The notes below the pieces were generated by a model. It was not told the origin of the DNA. It was given only the letters and a program-made list of their open reading frames with translations, and made no database searches. Both the position numbers and the translations under genes were made by a program. From Adiantum capillus-veneris (taxonomy: Eukaryota > Streptophyta > Polypodiopsida > Polypodiales > Pteridaceae): a stretch of DNA of 60,000 nt. Location: the NCBI GenBank assembly GCA_014529385.2, contig CM043942.1, positions 59,265,184 through 59,325,183 on the forward strand, read 5' to 3'. Each line of letters opens with the position of its first letter. The stretch's first letter is position 1. Below are positions 12,126 through 23,330 of this stretch, one piece after another.

Positions 12126-15100
12126 AGGAAATTTTAGAAAATTAGGTATATGTTTTTGGGTTTTTACACTAATTTTTTCTATTTTGGGGTGCAACACTGA
12201 TCAAGACCTACTTTGGATAAATCTTTTGTCCATGTGAGGACACACGATGGCCTTTTAAAAGGTAAGGAAATTGGATGCTTTGTAATTGTACACAAAGTCT
12301 TCGTAGATCCCTACAAGAGAGGGGGCGAGCCCTAAAGGCAGGGGAAGAGAGAGAAAGGGGTGAGATAACACACAAACTCAAAGGCTCCCCTTTACACAAA
12401 GGGCATAATGGACACATGTCAGGTTCCTAACTCAGTTGCCCCCAAAGTATATTCAAATGCTATTGGATGACCATAGAGGTGGACCAATGAGAATTAGGCA
12501 AGAGTACATTTCGTCTAATTAATTTAAAAAACCGGTTATAAAAAGAACAAGTGGAAATTAACTCTCCTGAATGATTATGGGACAGCTTGCCAAGGGGTCC
12601 AATAGGAATTTAGCAGCCCAATGGCATTTTTGAAATTGAAAACGACACGATATTAAGTCGAGACACATTTTCTCAAGCATTGCATGGCACGAACTTTCCT
12701 ACTCCACTTTTTGTGAGTGTTTTCATAGCAGGGCATCAATGTTTGGGAAAAAACATTTCTCCAAACATACAAAATCCTCTTTCTTGAATTTTCCAAGAGG
12801 AAATTTTAGAAAATTAGGTATAGTTTTTTGGGTTTTTACACTGTTTTTTTTCCTATTTTGGGGTGCAACACTGATTAAGACCTACTTTCAATAAATCTTT
12901 CATCTAGGTGAGGACTCACGATGGCCTATTAAAAGGTAAGGAAATTGGACAGTTTCTAATTGTACACAAAGGCTTCTTAGATCCCTACAAGGGAGTGCAT
13001 GAGCCCTAAAGGTAGGGGAAGAGAGAGAAAGAGGTGAGATAACAGACACACACCCAAAGGCTCCCCTTTACACAAAGGGCATAGTGGGGAGATGTTAGGT
13101 TCCTCGCTCAGTTTCCCCCAAAGTATATTCAAATCCTATTGGATGACCATAGAGGTGGACTAATGAGAATTACGCGAGAGTAAATTTAGAAAAACACTAT
13201 ATAAATAGAACTAGTGGAAATTATGTCTCCCGGATGACTATAATACAGCCTACCAAGGGGTCCAATACGAATTAAGCAGCCTAATGACATTTTCAAAATT
13301 TAAAATGACACCATGTTAAGTTGAGAGACATTTTTCTCGAGGAGTGCATAGCACGAACCTTCCTCCTCCACTTTTTGTGAGTGTCATCATGGCAAGGCAT
13401 CAATGTCCGGGAAAAAACATTCTTCCAAACATACAAAATCCCCTTTCTTAAATTTTCCAAGAGGAAATTAAGTATATTTTTTAGGTTTTTACACATTTTT
13501 TTTCTATTTTGGGGTGCAACACTAATTGAGACCTACTTTCGATAAATATTTTGTGCAGGTGAGGACTCACAATGGCCTCTTAACAGGTAAGGAAATTGGA
13601 TGCTTTGTAATTGTACACAAAGTATTCCTAGATCCCCACAAGGGAGTGGGCGATCCCTAAACGTAGGGGAAGAGATAGAAATAGGTGAGATAACACACGC
13701 ATACACCCAAAGGCTCCCCTTTAAACAAAGGTCAACGTGGACACATGTCAAGGTCCTAGCTCAGTTGCCCCCAAAGTATATTCAAATCCTATTGGATGAC
13801 CATAGAGATGGACCAATGAGAATTAGGCTAGAGTAAATTTAATCTAATTAATTAAAAAAACACTTTATAAAAAGAGGTAGTGGAAATTAAGTCTCCTGGA
13901 TGATTATTGGACAACGTGCGAAGGGGTCCAATAGGAATTAAGCAACCCAATGGCATTTTTAAAATTGAAATCGACACGATATTAAGCTGAGACACATTTC
14001 TCTCGGGAACTGCATGGCAAGAACCTTCCTGCTCCACTTTTTGTGAGTATTTTCATGGCAGGGCATCAATGTTCGGGAAAAAACATTTTTGAAAACTTAC
14101 AAAATCCCACTTCTTGAATTTTCTAAGAGGAAATTTTAGAAAATTAGGTATAGTTTTTTGGGTTTTTACACTAATTTTTTTCTATTTTGGGGCACAACAC
14201 TGATTAAGACCTACTTTCGATAAATCTTTCGTGCATGTGAGGACTCACGATGACCTGTTAAAAGGTAAGGAAATTGGATTCTTTGTAATTGTCCATAAAG
14301 TCTTCCTAGATTGCTACAAGGGAGGGGGCGAGCCCTAAAGGTAGGGGAGGAGAGAGAAAGAGGTGAGATAACACACACACGCACACAGTCAAAGGCTCCC
14401 CTTCACACAAAGGGCATAGTGGACACATGTCAGGGTCCTAGCTCAGTTGCCCCCAAAGTATATACAAATCCGATTGGATGACCATAGAGGTGGACCAATG
14501 AGAATTAGGCAAGAGTATATTTCGTCTAATTAATTAAAAAAACCCGTTATAAAAAGAACCAGTGGAAATTAACTCTCCTGAATGATTATTGGACAGCCTC
14601 CCAAGGGGTCCAATAGGAATTTAGCAAGCCATTGGCAGTTTTGAAATTGAAAACGACACGATATTAAGCCAAGACACATTTTTCTCGAGCACTGCATGGC
14701 ACGAACCTTCCTGCTCCACTTTTTATGAGTGTTTTCATAGCAGCGCATCAATGTTTGGGAAAAAACATTTTTCCAAAGGTACAAAATCCCCTTTCTTGAG
14801 TTTTCCAAAAATAAATTTTAGAAAATCAGGTATAGTTTTTTGGGTTTTTACACTTTTTTTTTCTATTTTGGGGCGCAACACTGATTAAGACCTACTTTCG
14901 ATAAATCTTTCGTGCAGGTGAGGACTCACGATGGCCTGTTAAAAGGTAAGGAAATTGGATGCTTTGTAATTGTACACAACGTCTTCCTAAATCGCTACAA
15001 GGGAGGGGGCAAGCCGTAAAAGCAGGGGAAGAGAGAGAAAGACGTGAGGTTACACACACACACACACACACTCAAAGGCTCCCCTTTACAAAAAGGGCAT

Positions 15101-18059
15101 AGTGGACACATGTCTGGGTCCTAGCTTAGTTGCCCCCAAAGTATATTCAAATCCTTTTGGATGACCATGGAGGTGGACGAATGAGAATTAGGCTAGAGTA
15201 AATTTAGTCTATTTAATTAAAAAACACGCTATAAAAAGAACTAGTGGAAATTAAGTCTCCTGGATGATTATTGGACAGCCTGCCAAGGGGTCCAATAGGA
15301 ATTAAGCAACCCAATGGCAGTTTTGAAAATGAAAACGACACGATATTAAGCCGAGACACATTTTTCTCCAGCACTGCATGGCATGAACCTTCCTTCTCAA
15401 CTTTTTGTGAGTGTTTTCAAGGCAGGGAATCAATGTTCGGGGAAAAACATTTTTCCAAACATACAAAATCCCCTTTCTTGAGTTTTCCAAGAGGAAATTT
15501 TAGAAAATTGGGTCTAATTTTATTGGGTTTTTACACTATTTTTTTTCTATTTTGGGGCGCAACACTGATTAATACCTACTTCCGATAAATCTTTCGTGCA
15601 TGTGAGGACTCGTGATGGCCTGTTAAAAGGTATGGAAATTGGATGCTTTGTAATTGTACACAATGCCCTCCTAGATAGCTACAAGGGAAGGGGTGAGCCC
15701 TAAAGACAGGGAAAGAGAGAGAAAGAGGTGAGATAACACACAGACACACACACACACACACTCAAAGGCTCCCCTTTACACAAAGGGCATAGCTCAGTTG
15801 CCCCCAAAGTATATTCAAATCCTATTGGATGACCATAGAGATGGACCAATGAGAATTAGGCAAGAGTATATTTAGTCTAATTAATTTAAAAAACACGTTA
15901 TAAAAATAACTAGTGGAAATTAACTTTCCTGGATGATTATTGGTCAGCCTTCCAAGGGGTCCAATAGGAATTTAGCAGCCAAATGGCATTTTTTAAATTG
16001 AAAACGACATGATATTAAGCCGAGACACATTTTCTGAAACACTGCATGGCACGAACCTTTATGCTCCACTTTCTGTGAGTGTTTTCATGGCAAGGCATCA
16101 AGGTTCGGGAAAAAACATTTTCCAAAACATACAAAATCCCCTTTCTTGAATTTTTGAAGAGGAAATTTTAAAAAATTAAGTATATTTTTTGGGTTTTTAC
16201 ACTAATTTCTATTTTGGGGCACAACACTGATTAAGACCGATAAATCATTCGTGCAAGTGAAGACTCACGATGGCCTGTTAAAAGGTAAGAAAATTGCATG
16301 CTTTGTCTTGTACACCAAGTCTTCATAGATCGCCAGAAGGGAGGGGGCAAGTCCTAAAGGTAGAGAAAAAGAGAGAAAGAGGTGAGATAACTCACACACA
16401 CCCTCAAAGGCTCCCTTTTACACAAAGAGCATAGTGGACACATGTCAGGTTCCTAGCTCAGTTGCCCCCAAAGTATTTTCAGATCGTATTGGATAAACAT
16501 AGAGGTGGACCAATGAGAATTAGGCTAGAGTAAATTTAGTCTAATTAATTTAAAAACACTTTATAAAAAGAACCAACGAAAATTAAGTCTTTTGGATGAT
16601 TATTGGACAGCCTAACAAGGGGTCCAATAGGAATTTAGTAGCCCAATGGCATTTTTGAAATTGAAAACGTCACGATATTAAGCCGAGACACATTTTTCTT
16701 GAGCACTGCATGGCACGAACCTTCGTGCTCCACCTTTTGTGAGTGTTTTCGTGGCAAGGTATCAATGTCCGGGAAAAAACATTCTCGAAACATACAAAAT
16801 CCCCTTTCTTCAATTTTCGAAGAGGAAATTTTAGAAAATTAGATATAATTTTTTGGGTTTTTACACTACTTTTTTCTATTTTGGGGCGCAACACTGATTA
16901 AGACCTACTTCCGATAAATCTTTTGTGCAGGTGAAGACTCACGATTGCCTATTAAAAGGTAAGGAAATTGGATTCTTTGTAATTGTACACAAAGTCTTTC
17001 TAGATCGCTACAAGGGAGGGGGCGAACCCTAATGGTAGGGGAAGAGAGAGAAAGAGGTGAGATAACACACACACACACCATCAAAGGCTCCTCTTTACAC
17101 AAAGGGCATAGTGGATACATGTTAGGTTCCTAGCTTAGTTGCCCCCAAAGTATATTCACATCCTATTGGATGACCATAGAGGTGGGCCAATGAGAATTAG
17201 ACTAGAGTATATTTAGTCTAATTTATTTAAAAACACGTTATAAAAAGAACCAATGGAAATTTACCCTCTTGGATGATTATTGGACAGCCTGCCAAGGGGT
17301 CCAATAGGAATTCAGCATCCCAATGGCATTTTTAAAATTGAAAACGACACGATATTATGCTGAGACACATTTTTCTCGAGCATTGCATGGCACGAACCTT
17401 CTTGCTTCACCTTTTGTCAGTGCTTTCATGGCAGGGCATCAGTGTTCGGGAAAAATCATTTTTCCAACCATACAAAATCCCCTTTCTTGAGTTTTCCAAG
17501 AGGAAATTTTAGAAAATTAGGTATATTTTTTTGGGTTTTTACACTATTTTTTTTCTATTTTGGGGCGCAACACTGATTAAGACCTACTTCCGATAAATCT
17601 TTCGTGCAGGTGAGGACTCACGATGGCCTGTTAAAAGGTAAGGAAATTGGATGCTTTGTAATTGTACACAAAGTCTTCCTAGATCGCTACAATGGAGGGG
17701 GCGAGTCTTAAATGTAAGGGAACAAATAGAGAGAGGTGAGATAACACACACACACACACACACTGAAAGGCTCCCCTTTACACAAAGGGCATAGTGGACA
17801 CCTATCACGGTCCTAGCTCAGTTGCCCCCAAAGTATATTCAAATCCTCTTGGATGACCATAGAGGTAGACCAATGAGAATTAGGCTAGAGTATATTTAGT
17901 CTAATTAATTTAAAAAACACGTTATAAAAAGAACCAGTGGAAATCAACTTTCCAGGATGATTATTGGAAAGCTTGCCAAGGGGTCCAATGGGAATTTAGC
18001 AGCCCAATGCCATTTTTGAAATTGAAAACGACACGATATTAAGCTGAGACACATTTTTC

Positions 18060-18100
18060 TCGAGCACTGCATGGCAAGGCATCAATGTACGGAAAAAATC
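18060..18100 (+). other. Linker deletion between 7-bp direct repeats
   Basis: Other units have CATGGCA at both ends of the linker between right and left terminal repeats. Here only one CATGGCA remains and the roughly 47 bp between them are gone, as expected from recombination or slippage between the two copies. Confidence 0.8.
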
Positions 18101-20000
18101 ATTTTTCCAAACATACAAAATCCCCTTCCTTGAGTTTTTCAAGAGGAAATTTTAGAAAATTAGGTATACTCTTTTTCGATTTTTACACTGATTTATTCCT
18201 ATTTTGGGGTGCAACAGTGATCAAGACCTACTTCCGATAAATCTTTCGTGCAAGTGAGGACTCACAATGTCCTCTTAAAAGGTAAGGAAATTGGATGCTT
18301 TGTAATTGTACACAAAGTCTTCCTAGATCGCTAGAAGGGAGGGGGCGAGCCCTAAAGGTAGGGTAAGAGAGAGAAAGAGGTGAGATAACACACACACACA
18401 CACACACACACACAAAGGCTCCCCTTTATACAAAGGGCATAGTGGACACATGTCAGGGTCCGAGCTTAGTTGCCCCCAAAGTATATTCAAATCCTATTGG
18501 ATGACCATAGAGGTGGACCAATGAGAATTAGACTAGAAAAAATTTAGTCTAATTAATTTAAAAAACATGTTATAAAAAGAACCAGTCGAAATTAACTATC
18601 TTGGATGATTATTGGACAACATGCCAAGGGGTCCAATAGGAATTTAGCAGCCCAATGGCATTTTTGAAATTGAAAATGACACGATATTAAGCTGAGACAC
18701 ATTTTTCTCGAGCACTGCATGGCACAAATCTTCCTACTCCACTTTTTGTCAATGCTTTCATGGCAAGGCATCAATGTTCAGGGAAAAACATTTTTCCAAA
18801 CATACAAAATCCCCTTTCATGAATCTTCCAAGAGGAAATTTTAGAAAATTAGGTATAGGTTTTTGGGTTTTTACACTATTTTTTTCTATTTTGGGGTGCA
18901 ACAGTGATTAAGACCTACTTTCGATAAATGATTCGTGCAAGTGAGGACTCATGATAGCCTGTTAAAAGGTAAGGAAGTTGGATGCTTTGTAATTGTACCC
19001 AAAGTCTTCCTAGATTGCTAGAAGGGAGGGGGCGAGCCCTAAAGGCAAGGAAGAGAGAGAAAGAGGTGAGATAACACACACACACACACACTCAAAGGCT
19101 CCCCTTTACACAAAGGGCATAGTGGAGACATGTCAGGTTCCTAGCTCAGTTGCCCCTAAAGTATATTCAAATCCTATCGGATGACCATAGAGGTGGACCA
19201 ATGAGAATTAGGCTAGAGTAAATTTAGTCTAATTAATTTAAAAAACACGTTATAAAATGAACAAGTGGAAATTATCTCTCCTGGATGATTATTGGACAGC
19301 CTGCCAAGGGGTCCAATAGGAATTTAGAAGCCCAATGACATTTTTGAGATCGAAAACGACACGATATTAAGCCAAGACACATTTTCTCGAGCACTGCATG
19401 GCACGAACCTTCCTCCTCCACTTTTTGTGAGTGTTTTCATGGCAAGGCATCAATGTTCGGGGAAAAACATTTTTCGAAACATACAAAATCCCCTTTCATG
19501 AATCTTCCAAGAGGAAATTTTAGAAAATTAGGTCTATTTTTTTGGGTTTTTACGCTAATTTATTCCTATTTTTGGGCGCAATACTAATTAAGACCTACTT
19601 TCGGTAAATCATTCGTGCAGGTGAAGACTCACGATTGGCTGTTAAAAGATAAGGAAATTGGATGCCAAGAATTAAGCAGCCCAATGGCATTTTTGAAAAT
19701 GAAAACGACACGATATTAAGGCGAGACTCATTTTTCTCGAGCACTGCATGGCAGGAACCTTCCTGCTCCACTTTTTGTGAGTGTTTTCATGGTAGGGCAT
19801 CAATGTTCGGGAAAAAACATTTTTCCAAACATATAAAATCTACTTTTCTTGAATTTTCCAAGAGGAAATTTTAGAAAATTAGGTATATTTTTTTGGGTTT
19901 TTACGCTAATTTTTTCTATGTTGGGGCGCAACACTGATTAAGACCTACTTTCGATAAATCTTTCATCCAGGTGAGGACTCAGGATGGCCTGTTAAAAGGT

Positions 20001-20294
20001 AAGGGGTATTGAAAACGTGAGTGAGTAGAAAAAAGTTTTGACGTGCGCAGTGTTCGAGAAAAATGTGTCTCAGCTTAATATCGTGCCGTTTTCAATTTCA
20101 AAAATGCCGGTTGAGGGCAAGGGGAAAAGGAGAAATTCCGCCCCAAAATAGAGAAAAATAGTGTAAAAACCCCAAAAATAGACCTAATTTTCTAAATTTT
20201 CCTCTTGGGAAATTCAAGGGAAGGAATTTTGTATGTTTGGAGAAATGATTTTTCCCGAACAGTGGACGTGCGTCACATACCCATCTTCTCTCAC

Positions 20295-20325
<31 letters not shown>

Positions 20326-20440
20326 TCTCACTCTCAATGAATCGAAAAGTGTGCCTATTCACATAACCTCTATGATAATTTCCACACCCTCGTCTCTCTC
20401 TCTCTCTCTCTCTCTCTCCCGATCCAATGCTATAAAACCT
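20001..20440 (+). promoter_or_regulatory. CT-rich CCAAT/TATA promoter-like region
   Basis: The module contains CT tracts at about 20294-20332 and 20396-20418, then CCAAT at 20424-20428 and TATAAAA at 20431-20437. Pyrimidine-rich tracts close to a TATA box are common in plant core promoters. The first ATG downstream at a plausible 5' UTR distance is at 20552. The copy is interrupted by a solo MITE (20048-20264) about 170 bp upstream of the TATA box. A second copy of the module is buried in the array at 10768-11013. Promoter function is inferred from motif order only. Confidence 0.5.
20048..20264 (-). mobile_element. Solo hAT-type MITE (217 bp) with 8-bp TSD
   Basis: The left end reads CAGTGTTCGAGAAAAATG and the right end, inverted, CACTGTTCGGGAAAAATC. 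GACGTGCG occurs immediately on both sides (20040-20047 and 20265-20272), a perfect 8-bp target-site duplication, the size typical of hAT insertions. The homologous module at 10768-11013 has the unoccupied site with a single GACGTGGG. The element's arms are the reverse complement of the terminal parts of the ~675-bp array unit, but its middle is only about 30 bp of unrelated sequence, where the array unit has several hundred bp. It has no coding capacity. Transposition would need a hAT transposase elsewhere in the genome. Confidence 0.9.
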
Positions 20441-20551
20441 CTGATCTGTGCCTCAGCTATCTTAAGACAGAGTTTAGTCATACAAGTTTAGGCTTCCCTC
20501 TCTATTTCATAACCACAAAACACGGAAAATAGGCACAGCTAGGCACTGATC

Positions 20552-20671
20552 ATGGAGGTGGTGGTCACCAACCTGAGAGCCAATGAAACCATTAGGGTTG
20601 TGCCCGTGGCGAGGAGCGTGCAACACATTGTCTATGTCTTTACCGTTGCGATTATATCCCCTTGCCACTAA
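20552..20671 (+). CDS. Candidate 39-aa ORF downstream of a TATA box
   Basis: This is the first ATG after the CCAAT/TATA pair, about 115 bp beyond the TATA box. It encodes 39 residues, starting MEVVVTNLRANETIRVV, with a hydrophobic stretch in the second half and no cysteine motif or targeting signal that I recognise. It is more GC-rich than its surroundings. It could be the first exon of a longer spliced gene, a small-peptide gene or chance. I do not recognise a family. The placement behind promoter-like motifs is the only positive evidence. Confidence 0.3.
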   Translation: MEVVVTNLRANETIRVVPVARSVQHIVYVFTVAIISPCH

Positions 20672-21339
20672 CCGCATCTGGCAGCTCTCAAGATGATGAG
20701 CTTGTGCCTGCTGCCCTATATTCCTTAAGGTGATCAGCTTGTGTGAATTTAGGACATGCCCCAAACCTACCTACCTATCAAGGTGCAGTGCTTCAACGGT
20801 AGGGGATGCGATTCATGAGTACGGCATCTTATAGCTTGGTGTACTGCAGTGCCTCATTACTTTTCACTAGAGCTTGAATTAGATCATGAACTTGGGCGAG
20901 CAAGGCATGGCTTTATACGTTGCTAGATAGATGCAATTGAAGAGCATTAGATTGATAGCAATATCCCTGACCCTCCAACTGCATATTGTATCTAGGTATG
21001 TTTGGCAGAAGCTCATCTGCATGACCTGAAGCACTTAAAGAGTCGATCAAAAGCTATGAAATTGATCAGTTAATCTTCTACATACATGAGAAGATGTCTA
21101 CAAAATAATTCTCTTCATGTTTTGTATGTGAGGGTTCCATCTGCTTTTGCAATAACACAATGTGTTTGTTTGTATTATTTAGCCGGAGTGTTAATTAGGT
21201 TCTGGAGCACCTAGAAAGTCTTGCTTGCAAGAGATCATGGACAGTAATAACACCAATTTGTGCTTTTGCAGAGTATTCTCAGCAAAGGCGTTTTGGGATT
21301 CAACGAAAGCAAGTTACTTTGTAGCAAAAATATAATCCT
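20672..21339. other. Stretch without recognised coding content
   Basis: No long ORF or known motif. It could hold introns or UTR of a gene starting near 20552, but I cannot trace splice sites with confidence. Confidence 0.4.
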
Positions 21340-21541
21340 TGAGATTGTGATCAAGGGAGAGATCGAGCAAACGAATTTTGATCATCAAGCAAAAGATAAA
21401 TGATGAGCTGTTGATCAATTCTGATCTGATTATGTAAGTTAATTGATTATGTACTGAGAGTGAGAGAGAAAGATTGTGATCAAGAAAGAGATAAAGCAAA
21501 TGATGATGAGCTCTTGAATTCTCTGATTATGTAAGTCAATT
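21340..21541 (+). repeat. Imperfect tandem duplication of about 100 bp
   Basis: GAGATTGTGATCAAG...GATTATGTAAGTTAATT (21340-21443) is followed by a shorter diverged copy, AGATTGTGATCAAG...GATTATGTAAGTCAATT (21472-21541), which runs straight into a GT/GA microsatellite. Confidence 0.7.
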
Positions 21542-21543
21542 GT

Positions 21544-21603
<60 letters not shown>
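21540..21603. repeat. Compound (GT)n(GA)n microsatellite
   Basis: About 14 GT repeats followed by about 17 GA repeats, then ACAAG. A second compound repeat with the same order and the same ACAAG end lies about 180 bp downstream. Confidence 0.95.
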
Positions 21604-21605
<2 letters not shown>

Positions 21606-21737
21606 AGTGTTACGTCTTTTTTTTTTTTTTTGGCATGGACTTTTCTGTGAATTTCTGTTCAAGAGACCTGGAGTCAATATCATACGCACGATTAATTGTG
21701 ACCATGGCCTTTTCATGGATCTTGAGAAAGAGGCCTT

Positions 21738-21738
21738 A

Positions 21739-21783
<45 letters not shown>
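21738..21783. repeat. Compound (GT)n(GA)n microsatellite, second copy
   Basis: The same GT-then-GA order as at 21540-21603. The cysteine/valine and arginine/glutamate ORFs that span both tracts are artefacts. Confidence 0.95.
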
Positions 21784-22157
21784 CAAGCCCACCAACTACC
21801 ACTTGAAGGAGTCAATGGTGCAGTAGAGTTAGGGTGTTCTTCTTATGATGTCGCACCGAGAACTTCATTACAAATTTTTCCAAGTAGAGAATTTCTTTTT
21901 TCTTCATCACTCCCATGTAAGAAAATCATATCTGTAATACATGGATTTTTGGATAGAGGGCATCCCATGATGTAATGGCATGAAAGAGATGGCTTTAACG
22001 TGGAGTAGTCATAGTTCTTCATCTCTTATATGTTTGTTAGAAGGGCATGGGCATTGGGCTATAGTGTTGAGTACACTTTTTGCTCCTCACTAAAAGTAAG
22101 GATTTGTTTTTTTGGCTTGTCCCGAGGGCTAAGACCTTAGAGGTGACTAGTACTACC

Positions 22158-22342
22158 CATTGTTCGGGAAAAGTGTGCATCAGCTTAGCCTTGAGTCGGT
22201 TGAAATGAAACCAACTAGTGGAAGGATCGGGGAGAAGGCAAAAATCCACTTGAGTTTTTTTAGAAAATAGCGTTAAATTGTAAAAAACTCCACGCTCAAG
22301 ACAAATTTTCATATTTGTGACATTTATCCTTCCTAAAAACTG
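22158..22342 (-). mobile_element. Diverged relative of the hAT-type MITE
   Basis: The left end CATTGTTCGGGAAAAGTGTG followed by CATCAGCTTA matches the solo MITE end in about 25 of 30 positions. The right end (CTTCCTAAAAACTG) only weakly mirrors it. The flanks GTACTACC and GTGACTAC resemble a decayed 8-bp target duplication. The interior shares little beyond AT-rich segments. This may be an old copy or just a captured terminal fragment. Confidence 0.4.
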
Positions 22343-22361
22343 GTGACTACCTTGTTTGCTA

Positions 22362-22853
22362 ATGAGAAACATGGTTTTAATTTTTTTGCCTGCCCCAAAG
22401 GGCAAAGGCTTTGGTGATGATGCTCTTTCTGCTAATGAAAAGTTGCTGATGAAAAAAGGAACGCTATTTTCTTTAGAAGAGGAAAGAAAGCCACCTTTTG
22501 AGTCGATGAGTTTCTTGAAAGGTGTAAGTTCTACTGATCATTTGATGCCTGTTGAGTCGGGGGTGTCCATCATCCTTTCTACTAGAATAGATGTCACATT
22601 CCACAAGTCAAAACGCATGGAAAATGTTCAACTTGAAGAGACTTTTGAAGGAGATGAGTTTCATCAATTAGTGTATGTCCCATTGTCCCTCCATCACTTG
22701 GGCAACAAAATCCACCGCTCTCAATGTAAGGAGAAGAAATTAATTTTGATGTTGTACCACATTTTCTCCATGACCTATGCAGCCAAGGCCCACCTATCTT
22801 TGTCTTTATTCAATTCACTCTCACCAACAAGTCATGACTCTATCTGTAGATAA
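22362..22853 (+). CDS. Unrecognised ORF of about 163 aa
   Basis: This is the longest plus-strand ORF in the first 30 kb that is not a repeat artefact. It is moderately charged (for example KKGTLFSLEEERKPPFESM) with no signal peptide, membrane segment or catalytic motif I recognise. It begins just after the possible decayed hAT end at 22342 and has no promoter-like motif upstream. It could be an exon, a transposon relic or chance. I found no homologous copy elsewhere in the window. Confidence 0.2.
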   Translation: MRNMVLIFLPAPKGKGFGDDALSANEKLLMKKGTLFSLEEERKPPFESMSFLKGVSSTDHLMPVESGVSIILSTRIDVTFHKSKRMENVQLEETFEGDEFHQLVYVPLSLHHLGNKIHRSQCKEKKLILMLYHIFSMTYAAKAHLSLSLFNSLSPTSHDSICR

Positions 22854-23199
22854 TAAGTAGCCCCGTTGTCGAAGTCTTGTAAGTTCACGAGGACACCAAA
22901 GAGGCCAAGGAAGTGCGAGCAAGATTTGAACCAGAATCCTATTCTCCCCATGTTAGATCACCATCTCTATTAGGAATAGGAGACATACCTTCTAACTCAT
23001 ATTGCTCCAAAAGCTGAGAAGGAAAAGAAAATATAACATACATATGCTTGTAAGCTGGCCTCCAGAACATCACTAGTCCCAAACAAAAACTTGTCAGCTC
23101 TAAAATCTAGATCTTCTTGATAGCCACCATCCTTTATCCATCATTTGAAGCACTTGAGTGGTGGGTTGCCGTGTCCCAAACCTATAAACCATAGTAGGA
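22854..23199. other. Stretch without recognised features
   Basis: No gene or repeat that I can support; it borders the inverted repeat partner at 23200. Confidence 0.4.
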
Positions 23200-23330
23200 G
23201 AGGAATTATTCCAAACTCCACCCATTAACTAAGACCGATAATTCATCTTGAAGTCACACACTACCAAGTTTTGCTTGGTAAGAAATCTACACGTCTCATC
23301 ATCATTGTCATAGATGCATCGCCTTAACAT
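23200..23330 (-). repeat. Dispersed repeat, inverted partner of 3141-3290
   Basis: Read on the minus strand it matches 3141-3290 (GACAATGATGATGAGACGTG and TGTGTGACTTCAAGATGAAT, with differences). The two copies sit on opposite sides of the satellite array, about 20 kb apart in opposite orientation. Confidence 0.7.

Larger units (their letters stand above)
3370..20000 (+). repeat. hAT-derived tandem array, about 24 units of ~675 bp
   Basis: The anchor TTGTAATTGTACACAAAGTC recurs about 24 times. Most intervals are 645-700 bp, with outliers of about 510 bp near 12100 (internal deletion) and about 1000 bp (promoter module inserted at 10768-11013). Each unit holds, in order, the anchor, a G-rich stretch, a CA microsatellite of variable length, ATTGGAC...GTCCAAT inverted arms, the end TTTTCTCGAGCACTG, a linker of about 54 bp, and the start CAATGTTCGGGAAAAA. 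These last two are the right and left terminal repeats of the solo hAT-type MITE at 20048-20264. The unit is therefore an element of about 620 bp plus linker, repeated head to tail. All short ORFs inside are frame artefacts. Copies differ by point changes and small indels, so this is not an assembly duplication of one sequence. Confidence 0.9.

Noticed and set aside
3411-19874. Dozens of 60-110-residue ORFs in the tandem array
   Set aside because: The same frames recur because the 675-bp unit recurs; they are broken differently in every copy, and the unit has transposon ends but no recognisable protein domain.
20098-20337. 79-residue minus-strand ORF beginning with an Arg/Glu repeat
   Set aside because: It spans the solo MITE and a CT tract and has no independent support.
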